NCBI RefSeq assembly: GCF_000621865.1
Contig: NZ_JHXE01000012.1
Location: 62,001-126,000, forward strand
Source: Pseudobutyrivibrio sp. MD2005
GTDB lineage: Bacteria; Bacillota; Clostridia; Lachnospirales; Lachnospiraceae
Direction: 5' to 3'
Length of the DNA stretch: 64,000 nucleotides
The position numbers and the translations under genes are program-made. A model generated the notes under the pieces. It was not told where the DNA came from, made no database searches, and worked only from the letters and a program-made list of their open reading frames with translations. Shown here piece by piece: positions 42,951 to 52,340 of this stretch. The stretch's first letter is position 1. Every line of letters starts with the position of its first letter.

Positions 42951-43890
42951 AGTTAAAGTCTGGTCTTCCATCTTTCCAACCAAATTTCATGAGCATTGCA
43001 TGACGATTGGGATTGTATAATGGATCTCCAATAATTTCTGTTTCGGTTCTGGCATGATATACAAGAATATCATTGCCTTCTTCATCTACTGTAAATGAAT
43101 TATGACCTGGGCCATATACTACGTGTTCAGCTGATGAAGCAAGCACAGGTTGACGTGATTTGTGCCATGACAATGGATCAAGTAAGTCGCTGTCCTCGTC
43201 TGCTGTAAGCATGCCCATGCAGTAGTTGATGCCAGTATCGCTGGCCGAATAAGTCATAAATATCTTGCCATTTCTTTTGATTACGGCTGGGCCTTCGTTT
43301 ACCCAGAAGCCGTGGCGTTCCCAATCATAATCAGGTGTTGTAAGTAAAACCTGATCTGTAGCTAAAGTATATCCGTTTTCCATGCGAGCAATGTACAGAT
43401 TAGAAATCTGCTTTCCTACTCCCACTTTTTCAGCCCAGATATAATACCAATCGCCGTTGTTTTCAAAAACAGTAGCATCAAGTGAAAAGGCTTCAAAAGA
43501 AAACTCATCGCTTTTTGCTCTGGTCATCTTGCCTTTTTCTATCCATGGGTCAACCATTGGATCAGGGCCTTGGCACTCTAATACATATGGTCTGATTTTC
43601 CAGATGTCCTCTACTTCGCCCCCAGCGTAATAAATGTACCACTTTCCAAATAGAAAGTGAATCTCTGGCGCCCAAATATGCTTTGACATAGGGCCTGATT
43701 CATGCTTGTGCCACACCTCAACTTCTTTTGCATCCTTTAGTCCTTCAAGTGTCTCACCGCATCTTAAAACGATTTTATCGTACTCAGGTACTGATGCTGT
43801 AAAATAATACTTTCCATCAGTGTGTCTATATACATATGGATCTGCCCTTTGCAAAATCCATGGTTTATTGTATTCAAAATTCTTGTCCAT
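42943..43890 (-). CDS. Intracellular GH43 arabinosidase-like glycosidase
   Basis: A 315-residue five-bladed propeller of family GH43. The catalytic base Asp is in QRADPYVYRH, the pKa-modulating Asp in FSLDATVFEN and the acid Glu in WVNEGPAVIKR. VYGPGHNSFT is a conserved late motif. There is no signal peptide, so it works in the cytoplasm, probably removing arabinose from imported oligosaccharides. The gene follows the secreted GH43 by about 40 bases and overlaps the DUF6171-like gene. Confidence 0.9.
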   Translation of the reverse strand: MDKNFEYNKPWILQRADPYVYRHTDGKYYFTASVPEYDKIVLRCGETLEGLKDAKEVEVWHKHESGPMSKHIWAPEIHFLFGKWYIYYAGGEVEDIWKIRPYVLECQGPDPMVDPWIEKGKMTRAKSDEFSFEAFSLDATVFENNGDWYYIWAEKVGVGKQISNLYIARMENGYTLATDQVLLTTPDYDWERHGFWVNEGPAVIKRNGKIFMTYSASDTGINYCMGMLTADEDSDLLDPLSWHKSRQPVLASSAEHVVYGPGHNSFTVDEEGNDILVYHARTETEIIGDPLYNPNRHAMLMKFGWKDGRPDFNYD

Positions 43891-43932
43891 CTTATTATTC
43901 TTCTCTCCTATTTTTTACGCTTCGCAGGATAA

Positions 43933-45465
43933 TCACTTGTATTTAACGCCCCAAACAGATTCATTCCCACCAACTGCCGAAAATGTCATAACATCTGTTC
44001 CAGCTTCATCTTTCATTTCACAGAAAACACCACTATATACTTGACCGTCAATGGTAATGTTCATATAGTATGTACCATCTGTCATATTCCATGTACCGGT
44101 TACTTCTTTACCATCGCAAGTACCGTCCTTATTCAAATATACAATTATCGGATTTGCGATATCACTGGAAATATCAGTACCCTGATTAATCAAATAATAT
44201 CTTCCAATAAGGTCATCCTTAGAATAACCTGTGTCACTAACCATTTCATTCTGAGTCTGATAAGGCAACTCACAAGGCCATCCCTGGGCATTCATCAGCA
44301 TTTGATGTACTCTTGGTGAATGGTTCTCAACACCATCATTAAAACGAGTATGGTACACCAGATATTCTCTTCCATCCTCATCAATAAATGCTGAATTATG
44401 ACCTGTCGCCATATAAGCTTTGCTTAGACTTGGCAATTTATAATTGCCGGAAAGCTTTAATCCATAGTTTTGATGAAGGGCACTCTTTTCAGGATATTCT
44501 CCATTCATATCCACATACTGGCCATCAACTGTTTTAGAACGGAAGACTCTCATCTGATATCCTCCATTGCTGGTTAGGCCGCCATAAGAAACAAATAGAT
44601 AATAGTATTCTGTTGAAGGGTCATACATAATATATGGTCCTTCAATTGAAATATGGCCTCCACCTAGGAGCTTCCTTCCGAAATAAGCATCCACATTATT
44701 CGCTTCATCAGCCTCAGGGTGAATAACCAGTCCTGTCTTTGGATCCAGCTCTAATAAATAGATTCCACCAGACCAGGAGCCATATACCATCCACATCCTG
44801 TCATCTGCGTCGTAGAATACAGCTGGGTCTATAGCATTGGGATAATCCTCATAATTATATGCTCCACCCTTTATATAATGCTTTTTTGCATAATCCTCAT
44901 CCACATAATCTAATACATCTGTACTGCTTATATTTTTATTAGTGAATCCCGAATATATCAAAGCTCCCTGCCATTCAAATGGCCCTTCAGGAGATTTGCT
45001 CGTACCAAAGCATAGATTCGACGCGTTAAATGTGCTGGTAGTGCAATAATACATATAATAAAGACCTGTCATCTTGTTATATATAACATCTGGTGCCCAT
45101 ACATGAGTAGAGCCATCGTCGGTCTTAATTAAACTGTCTTTAGATCCAGAATAGGCAAATGCTTCATCAGCCACCTCATAAATCTGGCCATAGACAGGAT
45201 TTGTTTTCATATAACCGTCTGCAATAGATTCCCAGTTTAATAAATCTGTACTTTTTGCAGCTGCCATATGTGAGCCATAAATATAATATGTTCCATCTAC
45301 TTCTAAAACTGATGGGTCATGGACAGAAACGCCCGAAGATACGTCGCCAGTGGCAATGCCATCATAGCTTACAGTATAATTCTTTTTTTCAGATAGTAAG
45401 CCTGAACAACCTGTAAGACATCCAACCATAGAAATAGCTAAAACACATGATAAGAACCTTTTCAC
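43933..45465 (-). CDS. Secreted GH43 endo-arabinanase-like lipoprotein
   Basis: A 510-residue extracellular enzyme. The lipoprotein signal MKRFLSCVLAISMVGCLTG ends at Cys-Ser-Gly. The catalytic propeller (about 45-380) shows SVHDPSVLEV (base Asp), NAIDPAVFYDAD and SIEGPYIMYD (acid Glu), with ATGHNSAFID. The C-terminal 100 residues (LIGRYYLINQGTDI, GTWNMTDGTYYMN) form the small beta domain found at the end of endo-1,5-alpha-L-arabinanases. It would cut arabinan on the cell surface to feed the ABC importer. Confidence 0.9.
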   Translation of the reverse strand: MKRFLSCVLAISMVGCLTGCSGLLSEKKNYTVSYDGIATGDVSSGVSVHDPSVLEVDGTYYIYGSHMAAAKSTDLLNWESIADGYMKTNPVYGQIYEVADEAFAYSGSKDSLIKTDDGSTHVWAPDVIYNKMTGLYYMYYCTTSTFNASNLCFGTSKSPEGPFEWQGALIYSGFTNKNISSTDVLDYVDEDYAKKHYIKGGAYNYEDYPNAIDPAVFYDADDRMWMVYGSWSGGIYLLELDPKTGLVIHPEADEANNVDAYFGRKLLGGGHISIEGPYIMYDPSTEYYYLFVSYGGLTSNGGYQMRVFRSKTVDGQYVDMNGEYPEKSALHQNYGLKLSGNYKLPSLSKAYMATGHNSAFIDEDGREYLVYHTRFNDGVENHSPRVHQMLMNAQGWPCELPYQTQNEMVSDTGYSKDDLIGRYYLINQGTDISSDIANPIIVYLNKDGTCDGKEVTGTWNMTDGTYYMNITIDGQVYSGVFCEMKDEAGTDVMTFSAVGGNESVWGVKYK

Positions 45466-45581
45466 GTGCTATCCTCCCTATTATATTGTTGAAAATCCTC
45501 AAGACATCAAGCCTCTAAAAAATGTTTGAAGATAATATTAAGTTACTCTATAAGGAATCAAAAAATCCTAGTAAAGTAAAA

Positions 45582-45614
45582 TAACTGTTCAAGAGTACTA
45601 CTCCTGAACAGTTA
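45582..45614 (-). terminator. Terminator after prfA
   Basis: Perfect 10-bp stem TAACTGTTCA / TGAACAGTTA, followed on the minus strand by TTTTACTTTA. It lies about 65 bases after the prfA stop and separates it from the GH43 genes. Confidence 0.75.
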
Positions 45615-45678
45615 CAATATACCAAAAGATAATTAATAATACAATATTTATTTTAATATTTTCTAAAATAATTCACAA

Positions 45679-46752
45679 TTACTTATCATTCATCTTTGCA
45701 AGCTTAGCAGCCTGGTCTGCAGCAATAAGTGCATCAAGGATTTCCTGAATGTCACCATTCATAATCTTATCAAGCTTGTAAAGTGTAAGGTTGATACGGT
45801 GATCTGTAACACGTCCCTGTGGGAAGTTGTATGTACGAATCTTTTCTGCACGGTCACCTGTACCAATCTGTGAACGACGCTCTGCAGCCTCTGCATCCTG
45901 CTGCTTCTGAAGCTCTAAATCGTAAAGCTTTGCACGAAGAAGGGCGAAAGCCTTTTCCTTATTCTGAAGCTGTGACTTTTCAGTCTGGCTATAGATAACA
46001 ATACCTGTTGGGTAGTGAGTAAGACGAACAGCTGAATCTGTTGTGTTGACACACTGACCACCGTTACCGCTGGCTCTCATAACATCGATTCGGATATCCT
46101 TCTCATCAATCTGAATATCAACCTCTTCTGCCTCAGGCATAACAGCTACTGAACATGTAGATGTCTGGATACGTCCCTGTGACTCTGTTTCTGGGACACG
46201 CTGCACACGATGTACACCTGATTCGTACTTAAGGATTGAGTAAGCTCCAGTACCCTTAACCATGAACTCGATGTTCTTCATACCACCGATACCAGTTTCA
46301 TCTGCTTCAAGAAGCTCAACCTTCCATCCACGAGACTCAACATAGTGTACATACATACGATAAATCTCTGCAGCAAAAAGTGCAGCCTCTTCACCGCCGG
46401 CACCTGCACGAATTTCTACGATAACGTTCTTGTCATCATTAGGGTCCTTTGGAAGGAGAAGAATTTTAAGCTCCTGCTCTAATCTTTCAACCTCTGCCTG
46501 AGATTCCTTCATTTCTTCCTTAGCAAGCTCTTTCATCTCTTCATCAGACTCGATTTCAAGAAGCTCTAAAGAATCCTGAATATTCTGCTTGTGAGCAGAA
46601 TACTGCTTATATGCCTCTACGATAGGTGCAAGCTCTGCCTGCTCCTTCATAAGGGCTCTAAATCTATTATTATCATTTGCAACATCTGGCTCAGATAAGA
46701 GATTCATAACCTCTTCATATCGCAAAACTAAATCTTCTAATCTGTCAAACAT
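45679..46752 (-). CDS. prfA: Peptide chain release factor 1
   Basis: A 357-residue RF1 that ends translation at UAA and UAG. The GGQ loop reads [20 protein letters not shown], with Cys rather than the more common His after GGQ. Upstream [16 protein letters not shown] and the C-terminal [16 protein letters not shown] are family marks. Full length. It follows prmC by 12 bases; PrmC methylates the Gln of this GGQ motif, so the pair are functionally linked. Confidence 0.97.
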   Translation of the reverse strand: MFDRLEDLVLRYEEVMNLLSEPDVANDNNRFRALMKEQAELAPIVEAYKQYSAHKQNIQDSLELLEIESDEEMKELAKEEMKESQAEVERLEQELKILLLPKDPNDDKNVIVEIRAGAGGEEAALFAAEIYRMYVHYVESRGWKVELLEADETGIGGMKNIEFMVKGTGAYSILKYESGVHRVQRVPETESQGRIQTSTCSVAVMPEAEEVDIQIDEKDIRIDVMRASGNGGQCVNTTDSAVRLTHYPTGIVIYSQTEKSQLQNKEKAFALLRAKLYDLELQKQQDAEAAERRSQIGTGDRAEKIRTYNFPQGRVTDHRINLTLYKLDKIMNGDIQEILDALIAADQAAKLAKMNDK

Positions 46753-46764
46753 TCTAAATTCCTC

Positions 46765-47595
46765 CTACAAATGTCCCTTTACGACACGATTGTTACCTGC
46801 TAAATCCTTTATTACCTCAACATCCTTGAATCCGGCATCGTCAAACAGTGCCTTCACATCTGGACCTTGATCATAACCTATTTCAACCAAAAGCCAACCT
46901 TCTTCAACAAGGTATTTGCTGGCATTTCCAATTATCTGTCTATAGAAATATAATCCATCATCGGTACCATCAAGAGCTATTCTTGGCTCATGATCCTTTA
47001 CCTCTGTTGTAAGCTTTTCTATTTCTTCTGTTCTAATGTAAGGTGGATTGGACACAATGGCATTATACTTGCCTGTGACACCGCTCCAAAGATTACCTGA
47101 AACAAAGTTAACCTTAGGCCCTACTATTCTTTCGCCATTTTCTCTGGCAACTGTAAGTGCTTCCTCTGAAATATCGACACCCACACCTGTGAGCCCTTGG
47201 CCTAATGCAGCAAGTGAAATAATAACACATCCGCTGCCTGTACACAAATCTAATACATGACTTCCGCTTGGAATCACCTTTAAAGCTTCTTCAACCAGAG
47301 TCTCTGTATCCTGCCTTGGGATAAGAACGTGTTCGTTTACCCAAAAGCTAAGTCCCATGAATTCCTGCTCTCCAGTGATGTGCTGAAGTGGAATATGGCT
47401 GGCGCGTTTCAACAACACGTCTTTGTATTTATATAAAGTGATTTCATCGATTTCTTGATTTTGTTCAAGAAAAAATCTAGCTTTTGTAATACCTGTCACA
47501 AAGGACAATAAGTACCACGCATCTATTTTGGCATCAGCTATAGCTTCGCTTTCCAGCAGCAGAATAGCTTTTTCTAAGGCTTGTTTATATGTCAT
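46765..47595 (-). CDS. prmC: Release factor glutamine methyltransferase
   Basis: A 276-residue enzyme that methylates the GGQ glutamine of release factors. SAM-binding VLDLCTGSGCVIISLAAL and the catalytic NPPY (IVSNPPYIRTEE) are clear, with an N-terminal helical RF-binding domain (YKQALEKAILLLESEAIA). It lies directly upstream of prfA and one base after the DUF1385 gene, the usual Firmicute order. Confidence 0.96.
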   Translation of the reverse strand: MTYKQALEKAILLLESEAIADAKIDAWYLLSFVTGITKARFFLEQNQEIDEITLYKYKDVLLKRASHIPLQHITGEQEFMGLSFWVNEHVLIPRQDTETLVEEALKVIPSGSHVLDLCTGSGCVIISLAALGQGLTGVGVDISEEALTVARENGERIVGPKVNFVSGNLWSGVTGKYNAIVSNPPYIRTEEIEKLTTEVKDHEPRIALDGTDDGLYFYRQIIGNASKYLVEEGWLLVEIGYDQGPDVKALFDDAGFKDVEVIKDLAGNNRVVKGHL

Positions 47596-48522
47596 TTAAA
47601 AACACTCCTTGTTTTTCTCCTGAAATTCTTTCCAATCAAAAACAGCTTCAACTGAAGCGATACCAACTTCTATCATATCATCTTCTGGCTCCATAACAGT
47701 AAGTCTTTGAAGCCATAAGCCAGGCTTTGATATTGCATTCACAAAAGCATTATCGTATCTGCCAGCTAGACGAATAAATTCGTATGATATTCCTGCTATC
47801 ACAGGAATCAGTAATAATCTTGCTCCAAGCTTCATCCAAGTGTTATCAAACCTGATAAACATAAAAACGAATACAGATATGATAAAAACTATAAATATAA
47901 AGCTGGTTCCACAGCGCTTATGGAAACGAGTAGATTTTCTAACATTTTCCACATTAAGAGGCAAGCCTGCCTCTACGCAATTAATGCATTTATGCTCAGC
48001 TCCGTGATACATAAATGTGCGTCTTATATCTTCCATTCTGGAGATAAATATCACATATCCCAAGAAGATTGTTATTCGAATAATCCCCTCTGCAAAAGCT
48101 ATTAAAGCCTGAGAATCAGTAATACGATTAAGTCCTAGGGAAATGAAATAAGGCAACGCAAAAAAGATACCCATGGCAAGTGCTAATGACAACACCAATG
48201 TGCCTCCCATTTCTGCCTTTTCTTTCTTTTCAAGCTTTTTTAGCTCTTCCTCTGAAAGTGTAGACTTATCTGGTGTATCCTCATCCTCGAAAAAGCTGGC
48301 AGAATACATCAGTGTCCCAAGACCTATAACAAGAGAATCTATAAATGTAACAATGCCTCTGATTATTGGAATCTTATGCCATAAATCATTAATATCCCTT
48401 GTGTTTTTAACATCTACTGCTATTTCTTTATCTGGCTTTCTGACTGCCACAGCATATTTATTGCCGTTGCGCATCATAACGCCTTCCATAACAGCTTGTC
48501 CACCTATGCCCGAATACTTCAC
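47596..48522 (-). CDS. DUF1385 membrane protein (YqhQ-like)
   Basis: A 308-residue protein with about four membrane helices. It starts SGIGGQAVMEGVMMRNGNKY, the hallmark of the DUF1385/YqhQ family, and contains YHGAEHKCINCVEAGLPL and SYEFIRLAGRYDN. Function is not established. It is almost always next to rpmE, prmC and prfA in Clostridia, as here. Confidence 0.92.
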   Translation of the reverse strand: MKYSGIGGQAVMEGVMMRNGNKYAVAVRKPDKEIAVDVKNTRDINDLWHKIPIIRGIVTFIDSLVIGLGTLMYSASFFEDEDTPDKSTLSEEELKKLEKKEKAEMGGTLVLSLALAMGIFFALPYFISLGLNRITDSQALIAFAEGIIRITIFLGYVIFISRMEDIRRTFMYHGAEHKCINCVEAGLPLNVENVRKSTRFHKRCGTSFIFIVFIISVFVFMFIRFDNTWMKLGARLLLIPVIAGISYEFIRLAGRYDNAFVNAISKPGLWLQRLTVMEPEDDMIEVGIASVEAVFDWKEFQEKNKECF

Positions 48523-48618
48523 TATATGCCCCTAGTCTGCCAGCTACGGCTACATGCCTACTGGCTCATCTAAAATCCTAAATCTCTAAAATATCCATGT
48601 TTACGCTAACACGGAAAA

Positions 48619-48642
48619 AGGGCTGAGACGAATCTCAACCCT
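48619..48642 (-). terminator. Terminator after rpmE
   Basis: Stem AGGGTTGAGA / TCTCAGCCCT with a four-base TTCG loop and then TTTTTCC on the minus strand; one G-T pair in the stem. It lies 22 bases after the rpmE stop. Confidence 0.88.
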
Positions 48643-48664
48643 CAATGACTTCATATCTAACAAA

Positions 48665-48880
48665 CTACTTTGCGTCAATGCCGTACTTCTTGTTGAACTT
48701 GTCAATACGTCCACGAGCCTGTGTAGCTTTCTGCTGGCCTGTGTAGAATGGATGACACTTTGAACAAATTTCTACGTGGATGTTCTCCTTTGTAGAACCT
48801 GTAACGAATGTGTTACCGCAGTTGCAAGTAACTGTAGCCTGATAGTAATCTGGATGGATACCCTGTCTCATTTCTTTCAC
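48665..48880 (-). CDS. rpmE: Ribosomal protein L31
   Basis: A 71-residue large-subunit protein of the zinc-binding (C+) type: CNCGNTF and [15 protein letters not shown] give the four metal cysteines. It starts [19 protein letters not shown]. It has its own promoter and terminator, ahead of the DUF1385, prmC and prfA genes. Zinc-binding L31 can serve as a zinc reserve when zinc runs short. Confidence 0.97.
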   Translation of the reverse strand: MKEMRQGIHPDYYQATVTCNCGNTFVTGSTKENIHVEICSKCHPFYTGQQKATQARGRIDKFNKKYGIDAK

Positions 48881-48969
48881 CTCTCATTTAACTTTTTTAC
48901 AATTTCCAACTGTAATAATGAGCTGCTAAAAATGTGTTTTCCACATTCATCCCGATTAACAGCTTCACA

Positions 48970-48998
48970 AGTATAACATGTTTATCTCGAAATAGCAA
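48970..48998 (-). promoter_or_regulatory. rpmE promoter
   Basis: Minus-strand -35 TTGCTA (48998-48993) and -10 TATACT (48975-48970) with a 17-base spacer, just outside giant inverted repeat copy 3. Confidence 0.7.
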
Positions 48999-49011
48999 CC
49001 CCATATTCGTC

Positions 49012-49615
49012 ACCATTCACAGTTGCCATAATTTATGACGCCCTCACCCCTGGCGGCGGCCTCCACTATACACATGGCGTGATTTTGCGAATATTGCAGT
49101 TTTTCTTATGGGGCAAATTTATGCATCGCACATGTGTCTTGTTGCGGAATGAACCATTTTGAAAAATGTTTTTTATGTGGCGGACACTGAAGTTTTTATG
49201 TACTTCTCAGACTGAGGGGACTTGGTTTCATATTACGCTTGCTAAGTAACATGACAAAGCAGGTTTTGCATATATAATCACCGTGGCACATTCAACATCG
49301 TGTTTTAAGTGACCACTTGCGCTGCCGTCCATGGCAGCGCATGCTTATATATCGCAAAACCTGCTTTTATGTTACTAAGCTCGCTCCAAAATCAACCAAG
49401 TCCCCTTCAGTCTAAGAAGTACACTTTATACTAGGTTGTGTGTCCGCCAACCAAAAACCTTTTTCAAAATTGTACAGGCCTGCAAAAGACACATGTAAAT
49501 AAAGATGCATAAATGGCCCATTAGAAAAACGCAATATTCATGCAATGCGCCATGTGTATAGTGGAGGCCGCTACAAGGGCGCGGGGCATCACAACAGGAT
49601 TTGCAGTGAATGGTA
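49012..49615. repeat. Giant rod-like inverted repeat, copy 3 (604 bp, inverted)
   Basis: Opposite orientation to copies 1 and 2. The outer helix ACCATTCA pairs with TGAATGGT; after a roughly 15 x 14-base loop comes a partly mismatched helix, then 49056-49079 pairs perfectly with 49548-49571 (24 bp) in a sequence not shared with the other copies. Inner arms with ACATGTGTCTT, GGCGGACAC and AGCAGGTTTTGC, and the tip hairpin (49319-49340), match copy 1 nearly base for base when reversed. The right end is four bases from the stop of the response regulator gene; the left end is about 130 bases from rpmE, beyond its promoter. Confidence 0.85.
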
Positions 49616-49619
49616 ACAG

Positions 49620-50441
49620 TTATTCGACAAAGGAAGCTCTTTCTACCCATCTGTCTCGGCGGAAAAAGTCTTCGAGCTTGCTGGTAAGCGTTTTTTTGTC
49701 AACAGATTTTAAGATATAGTCTTCTGGGCGCATGTCCACGGCTTTCACCACCAGGTCTCTGTCATTTTTGCCTGTTAAAAACATTACAGGAATATTCCTT
49801 GTGTTGTGGTCACTTTTTAGCATGTGAAAGACTGTTGGTCCGTCCATGGATGGCATCTCATAGTCCAAAAGAACAAGGTCTACCGAGTCACTGTTTTCCA
49901 TAAGCCAGTGGATAGCCTTGCTGCCAGAGTCCATAATAGTAACCTGGTATCTTTCCTTCATCCATTCGTTCATCATTCTCAAATAGGTCACATCATCATC
50001 TATTATGAGGATATGATGCTTTCTGGCAGGAGCAATCTCCCCATTTAGCACACTTTCAATCGTTTCTATCAATGCATCCATATCCACAGGACGAGCAAAC
50101 CATTTTACTATGGCAGATTCAGGAATAATTTCTATAGCGTGGTTGAATTCTGCTTTTTCTCCTACAAGTATTACCTGACGCTGTTGTTCTAAGCATAGGT
50201 CCTTTAAATCACTAAGAAAATCTTCGCCTGTAGGAGTAAAAATACTATCATCAAGATAAAATATAATAGGTTCCTTTTCATCGATTGCATCTACAATCTG
50301 ACTGACTCTCGGTCTGACTGATATACCATCATATCCAGCTTCCTGTAGCTTCTTTTTAATTCCCATTACAGAAAAGCTTTCTTTTGCGCTGACAATAGCT
50401 ACTTTACTCTTTTCTAGCGCGTTACTGTTGAAAAAATCCAT
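49620..50441 (-). CDS. Response regulator with degenerate and intact receiver domains
   Basis: A 273-residue protein. Residues 1 to about 135 look like a receiver that has lost its acidic pocket (KVAIVSAKESFSVMGIKKKL, YLDDSIFTPTGEDF). Residues about 140-265 are an intact receiver: HILIIDDDVTYLRMM, VDLVLLDYEMPSMDGPTV (Asp is the phosphorylation site), PVMFLTG and DYILKSVDKK. There is no DNA-binding or enzyme output. It follows the hybrid kinase gene by 15 bases and likely relays phosphate with it. Its stop is next to giant inverted repeat copy 3. Confidence 0.88.
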   Translation of the reverse strand: MDFFNSNALEKSKVAIVSAKESFSVMGIKKKLQEAGYDGISVRPRVSQIVDAIDEKEPIIFYLDDSIFTPTGEDFLSDLKDLCLEQQRQVILVGEKAEFNHAIEIIPESAIVKWFARPVDMDALIETIESVLNGEIAPARKHHILIIDDDVTYLRMMNEWMKERYQVTIMDSGSKAIHWLMENSDSVDLVLLDYEMPSMDGPTVFHMLKSDHNTRNIPVMFLTGKNDRDLVVKAVDMRPEDYILKSVDKKTLTSKLEDFFRRDRWVERASFVE

Positions 50442-50456
50442 AAGTCGTCTCCCCTT

Positions 50457-52295
50457 CTACAACATCTCTCCCGCCGCTTTTGAAACAGCTTCATAGTCAA
50501 GTTTTTCCAAAAGATTCCTGATATTATTAATCTTTTCCGTAAGCTCTGCCGACATTTCGTACTCATCTAAACCGTTTAATACCATTTCTGTAGAACTGTA
50601 ATCGCATACATTAGCCATCTCTATAATCGAATATAAGGCATCCTTCAGATCACTATCTGATAAGAATTTTTTGCCATTCTTCTTTCCTTCATAAGCATCT
50701 CTCAGGCTTAGATATTCAGAAATCAGTTCCATATGGTGACTCTTAATATAATTCCAGTCTTCAGACTTACCTGCTTTCTCTAAAGCCTCCGCCTTTTTAG
50801 AGATGGACATTTCTCCAATAAGACGAGCAGTGCTCTTCAATCCATGGACTTTTATAGTGTAATTTTTGATATCACCTGCTTCTAAAAACTCATCAAGCTT
50901 TTTAGCACTTTCATCAATAGTAGATACAAATATCTTTATAAGTGCGTTGCGCTCATCATCATTTGTTGTAAGAGATTTATCATTTCTTACATCACTTATA
51001 GCCTTCTTTAGCACCTTTTTCTTAGGAACATACTTTACCAGCATGCTCTCAAGAGCCTCTGCGTCAATCGGCTTGGTTAGATAATCTACGAAACCGTTAG
51101 AAAGATAGTATTCCTTTGCGCCTGCAATGGCATTTGCGGTCAAGGCAATAATAGCAGTCTTCTTTTTTAGTAAGCCCTGCTTATTTATAATATCAACAGT
51201 TTCTATACCATCCAAATCAGGCATCATGTGATCCATAAAAATCACATCATATTCTTTCTTACTTACCAAATCTATCGCTTCTCTGCCTGATTCAACCAAA
51301 TCAGGGACGAAATCATAGACCTTCATGAGATTCTTTGCTACCATCAAATTCATCTCATAATCATCTACCACCAATATATTTGCAGCCGGCATAGATGGGA
51401 AAGTGTATTTATTGCGCTTTTTATAGCTTTGCTTAATACGTTTTTTATAGTCTCCCACAGGTTCATTGTTAACAATGCCCTGAGAAAACACAAAAGAAAA
51501 TACCGAACCTTTGCCATAAATACTGCTTACAGCAAGCTCGCTGCCCATTAATTCTAGAAGCTTCATTACAATCGGAATACCTAGACCCGTGCCCTCAATA
51601 TTCCTGTTTTTCTCTTCGTCAACTCTTTTGAAAGCAACATAGAGATTATTTAAATCCTCTTCTTTAATGCCTATACCTGTGTCCCTGACAGCAATGTATA
51701 TATCAATATTGTTGTCATTACGGTCCACTTCTCGCATAGTAAAGGTTATTTCACCACGCTCCGTGTACTTAATGGCGTTGGTAATAAGATTCATAACGAT
51801 TTGAGTGAGTCTTACATCATCCCCCAATAAGGTCATCGGAAGATTGTTATCCACGTCTATATTAAATTTTAGGCCTTTAGCCTTTGCTCTTGCTGATGCA
51901 CCTATGATAAAGGTGTTGATAGTAATTGCTAAATCATATTCCACAGGAATGATTTCCATCTTCCCGTCTTCAAGCTTCGAATAATCAAGGATGCTGTTAA
52001 CCTGAGCAAGCAATGATTTACCTGCCTGCTTGATGTTTGTTGCATACTCAACTATCTGCTCATCATTGGACTCTCTAATAATCATTTCGTCCATGCCCAA
52101 AATGGCATTGATTGGAGTCCTTACCTCATGAGACATATTGGCCAAAAACTCAGTCTTGGCCTTGTTGGCCGCATTTGCCGCCTCTATCTGAGTCTGCAAA
52201 GACTTGGATAGCTTTTTCATCTTGTGGAACATGATAACAAAAAACACAACTAGAATTGCTAATAAGAATACTAATACGAAAAGAATTAGATCCAT
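50457..52295 (-). CDS. Hybrid histidine kinase with receiver and Hpt domains
   Basis: A 612-residue kinase with a single N-terminal membrane helix (LILFVLVFLLAILVVFFVIM) and no sensory domain to speak of. HisKA FLANMSHEVRTPINAILGM, HATPase with MNLITNAIKYTERG, DTGIGIKEED and GTGLGIPIVMK, a receiver (NILVVDDYEMNLMV, DVIFMDHMMPDLDG, LTKPID) and a C-terminal Hpt domain with IKVHGLKSTARLIGE follow. A short kinase like this usually reads a signal through a partner protein. It pairs with the double-receiver protein encoded next. Same domain plan as the kinase at 31503. Confidence 0.92.
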   Translation of the reverse strand: MDLILFVLVFLLAILVVFFVIMFHKMKKLSKSLQTQIEAANAANKAKTEFLANMSHEVRTPINAILGMDEMIIRESNDEQIVEYATNIKQAGKSLLAQVNSILDYSKLEDGKMEIIPVEYDLAITINTFIIGASARAKAKGLKFNIDVDNNLPMTLLGDDVRLTQIVMNLITNAIKYTERGEITFTMREVDRNDNNIDIYIAVRDTGIGIKEEDLNNLYVAFKRVDEEKNRNIEGTGLGIPIVMKLLELMGSELAVSSIYGKGSVFSFVFSQGIVNNEPVGDYKKRIKQSYKKRNKYTFPSMPAANILVVDDYEMNLMVAKNLMKVYDFVPDLVESGREAIDLVSKKEYDVIFMDHMMPDLDGIETVDIINKQGLLKKKTAIIALTANAIAGAKEYYLSNGFVDYLTKPIDAEALESMLVKYVPKKKVLKKAISDVRNDKSLTTNDDERNALIKIFVSTIDESAKKLDEFLEAGDIKNYTIKVHGLKSTARLIGEMSISKKAEALEKAGKSEDWNYIKSHHMELISEYLSLRDAYEGKKNGKKFLSDSDLKDALYSIIEMANVCDYSSTEMVLNGLDEYEMSAELTEKINNIRNLLEKLDYEAVSKAAGEML

Positions 52296-52340
52296 AACTC
52301 ACCCCATATGAACTGGCAATCGTGCTTTCGCACCAATTGC

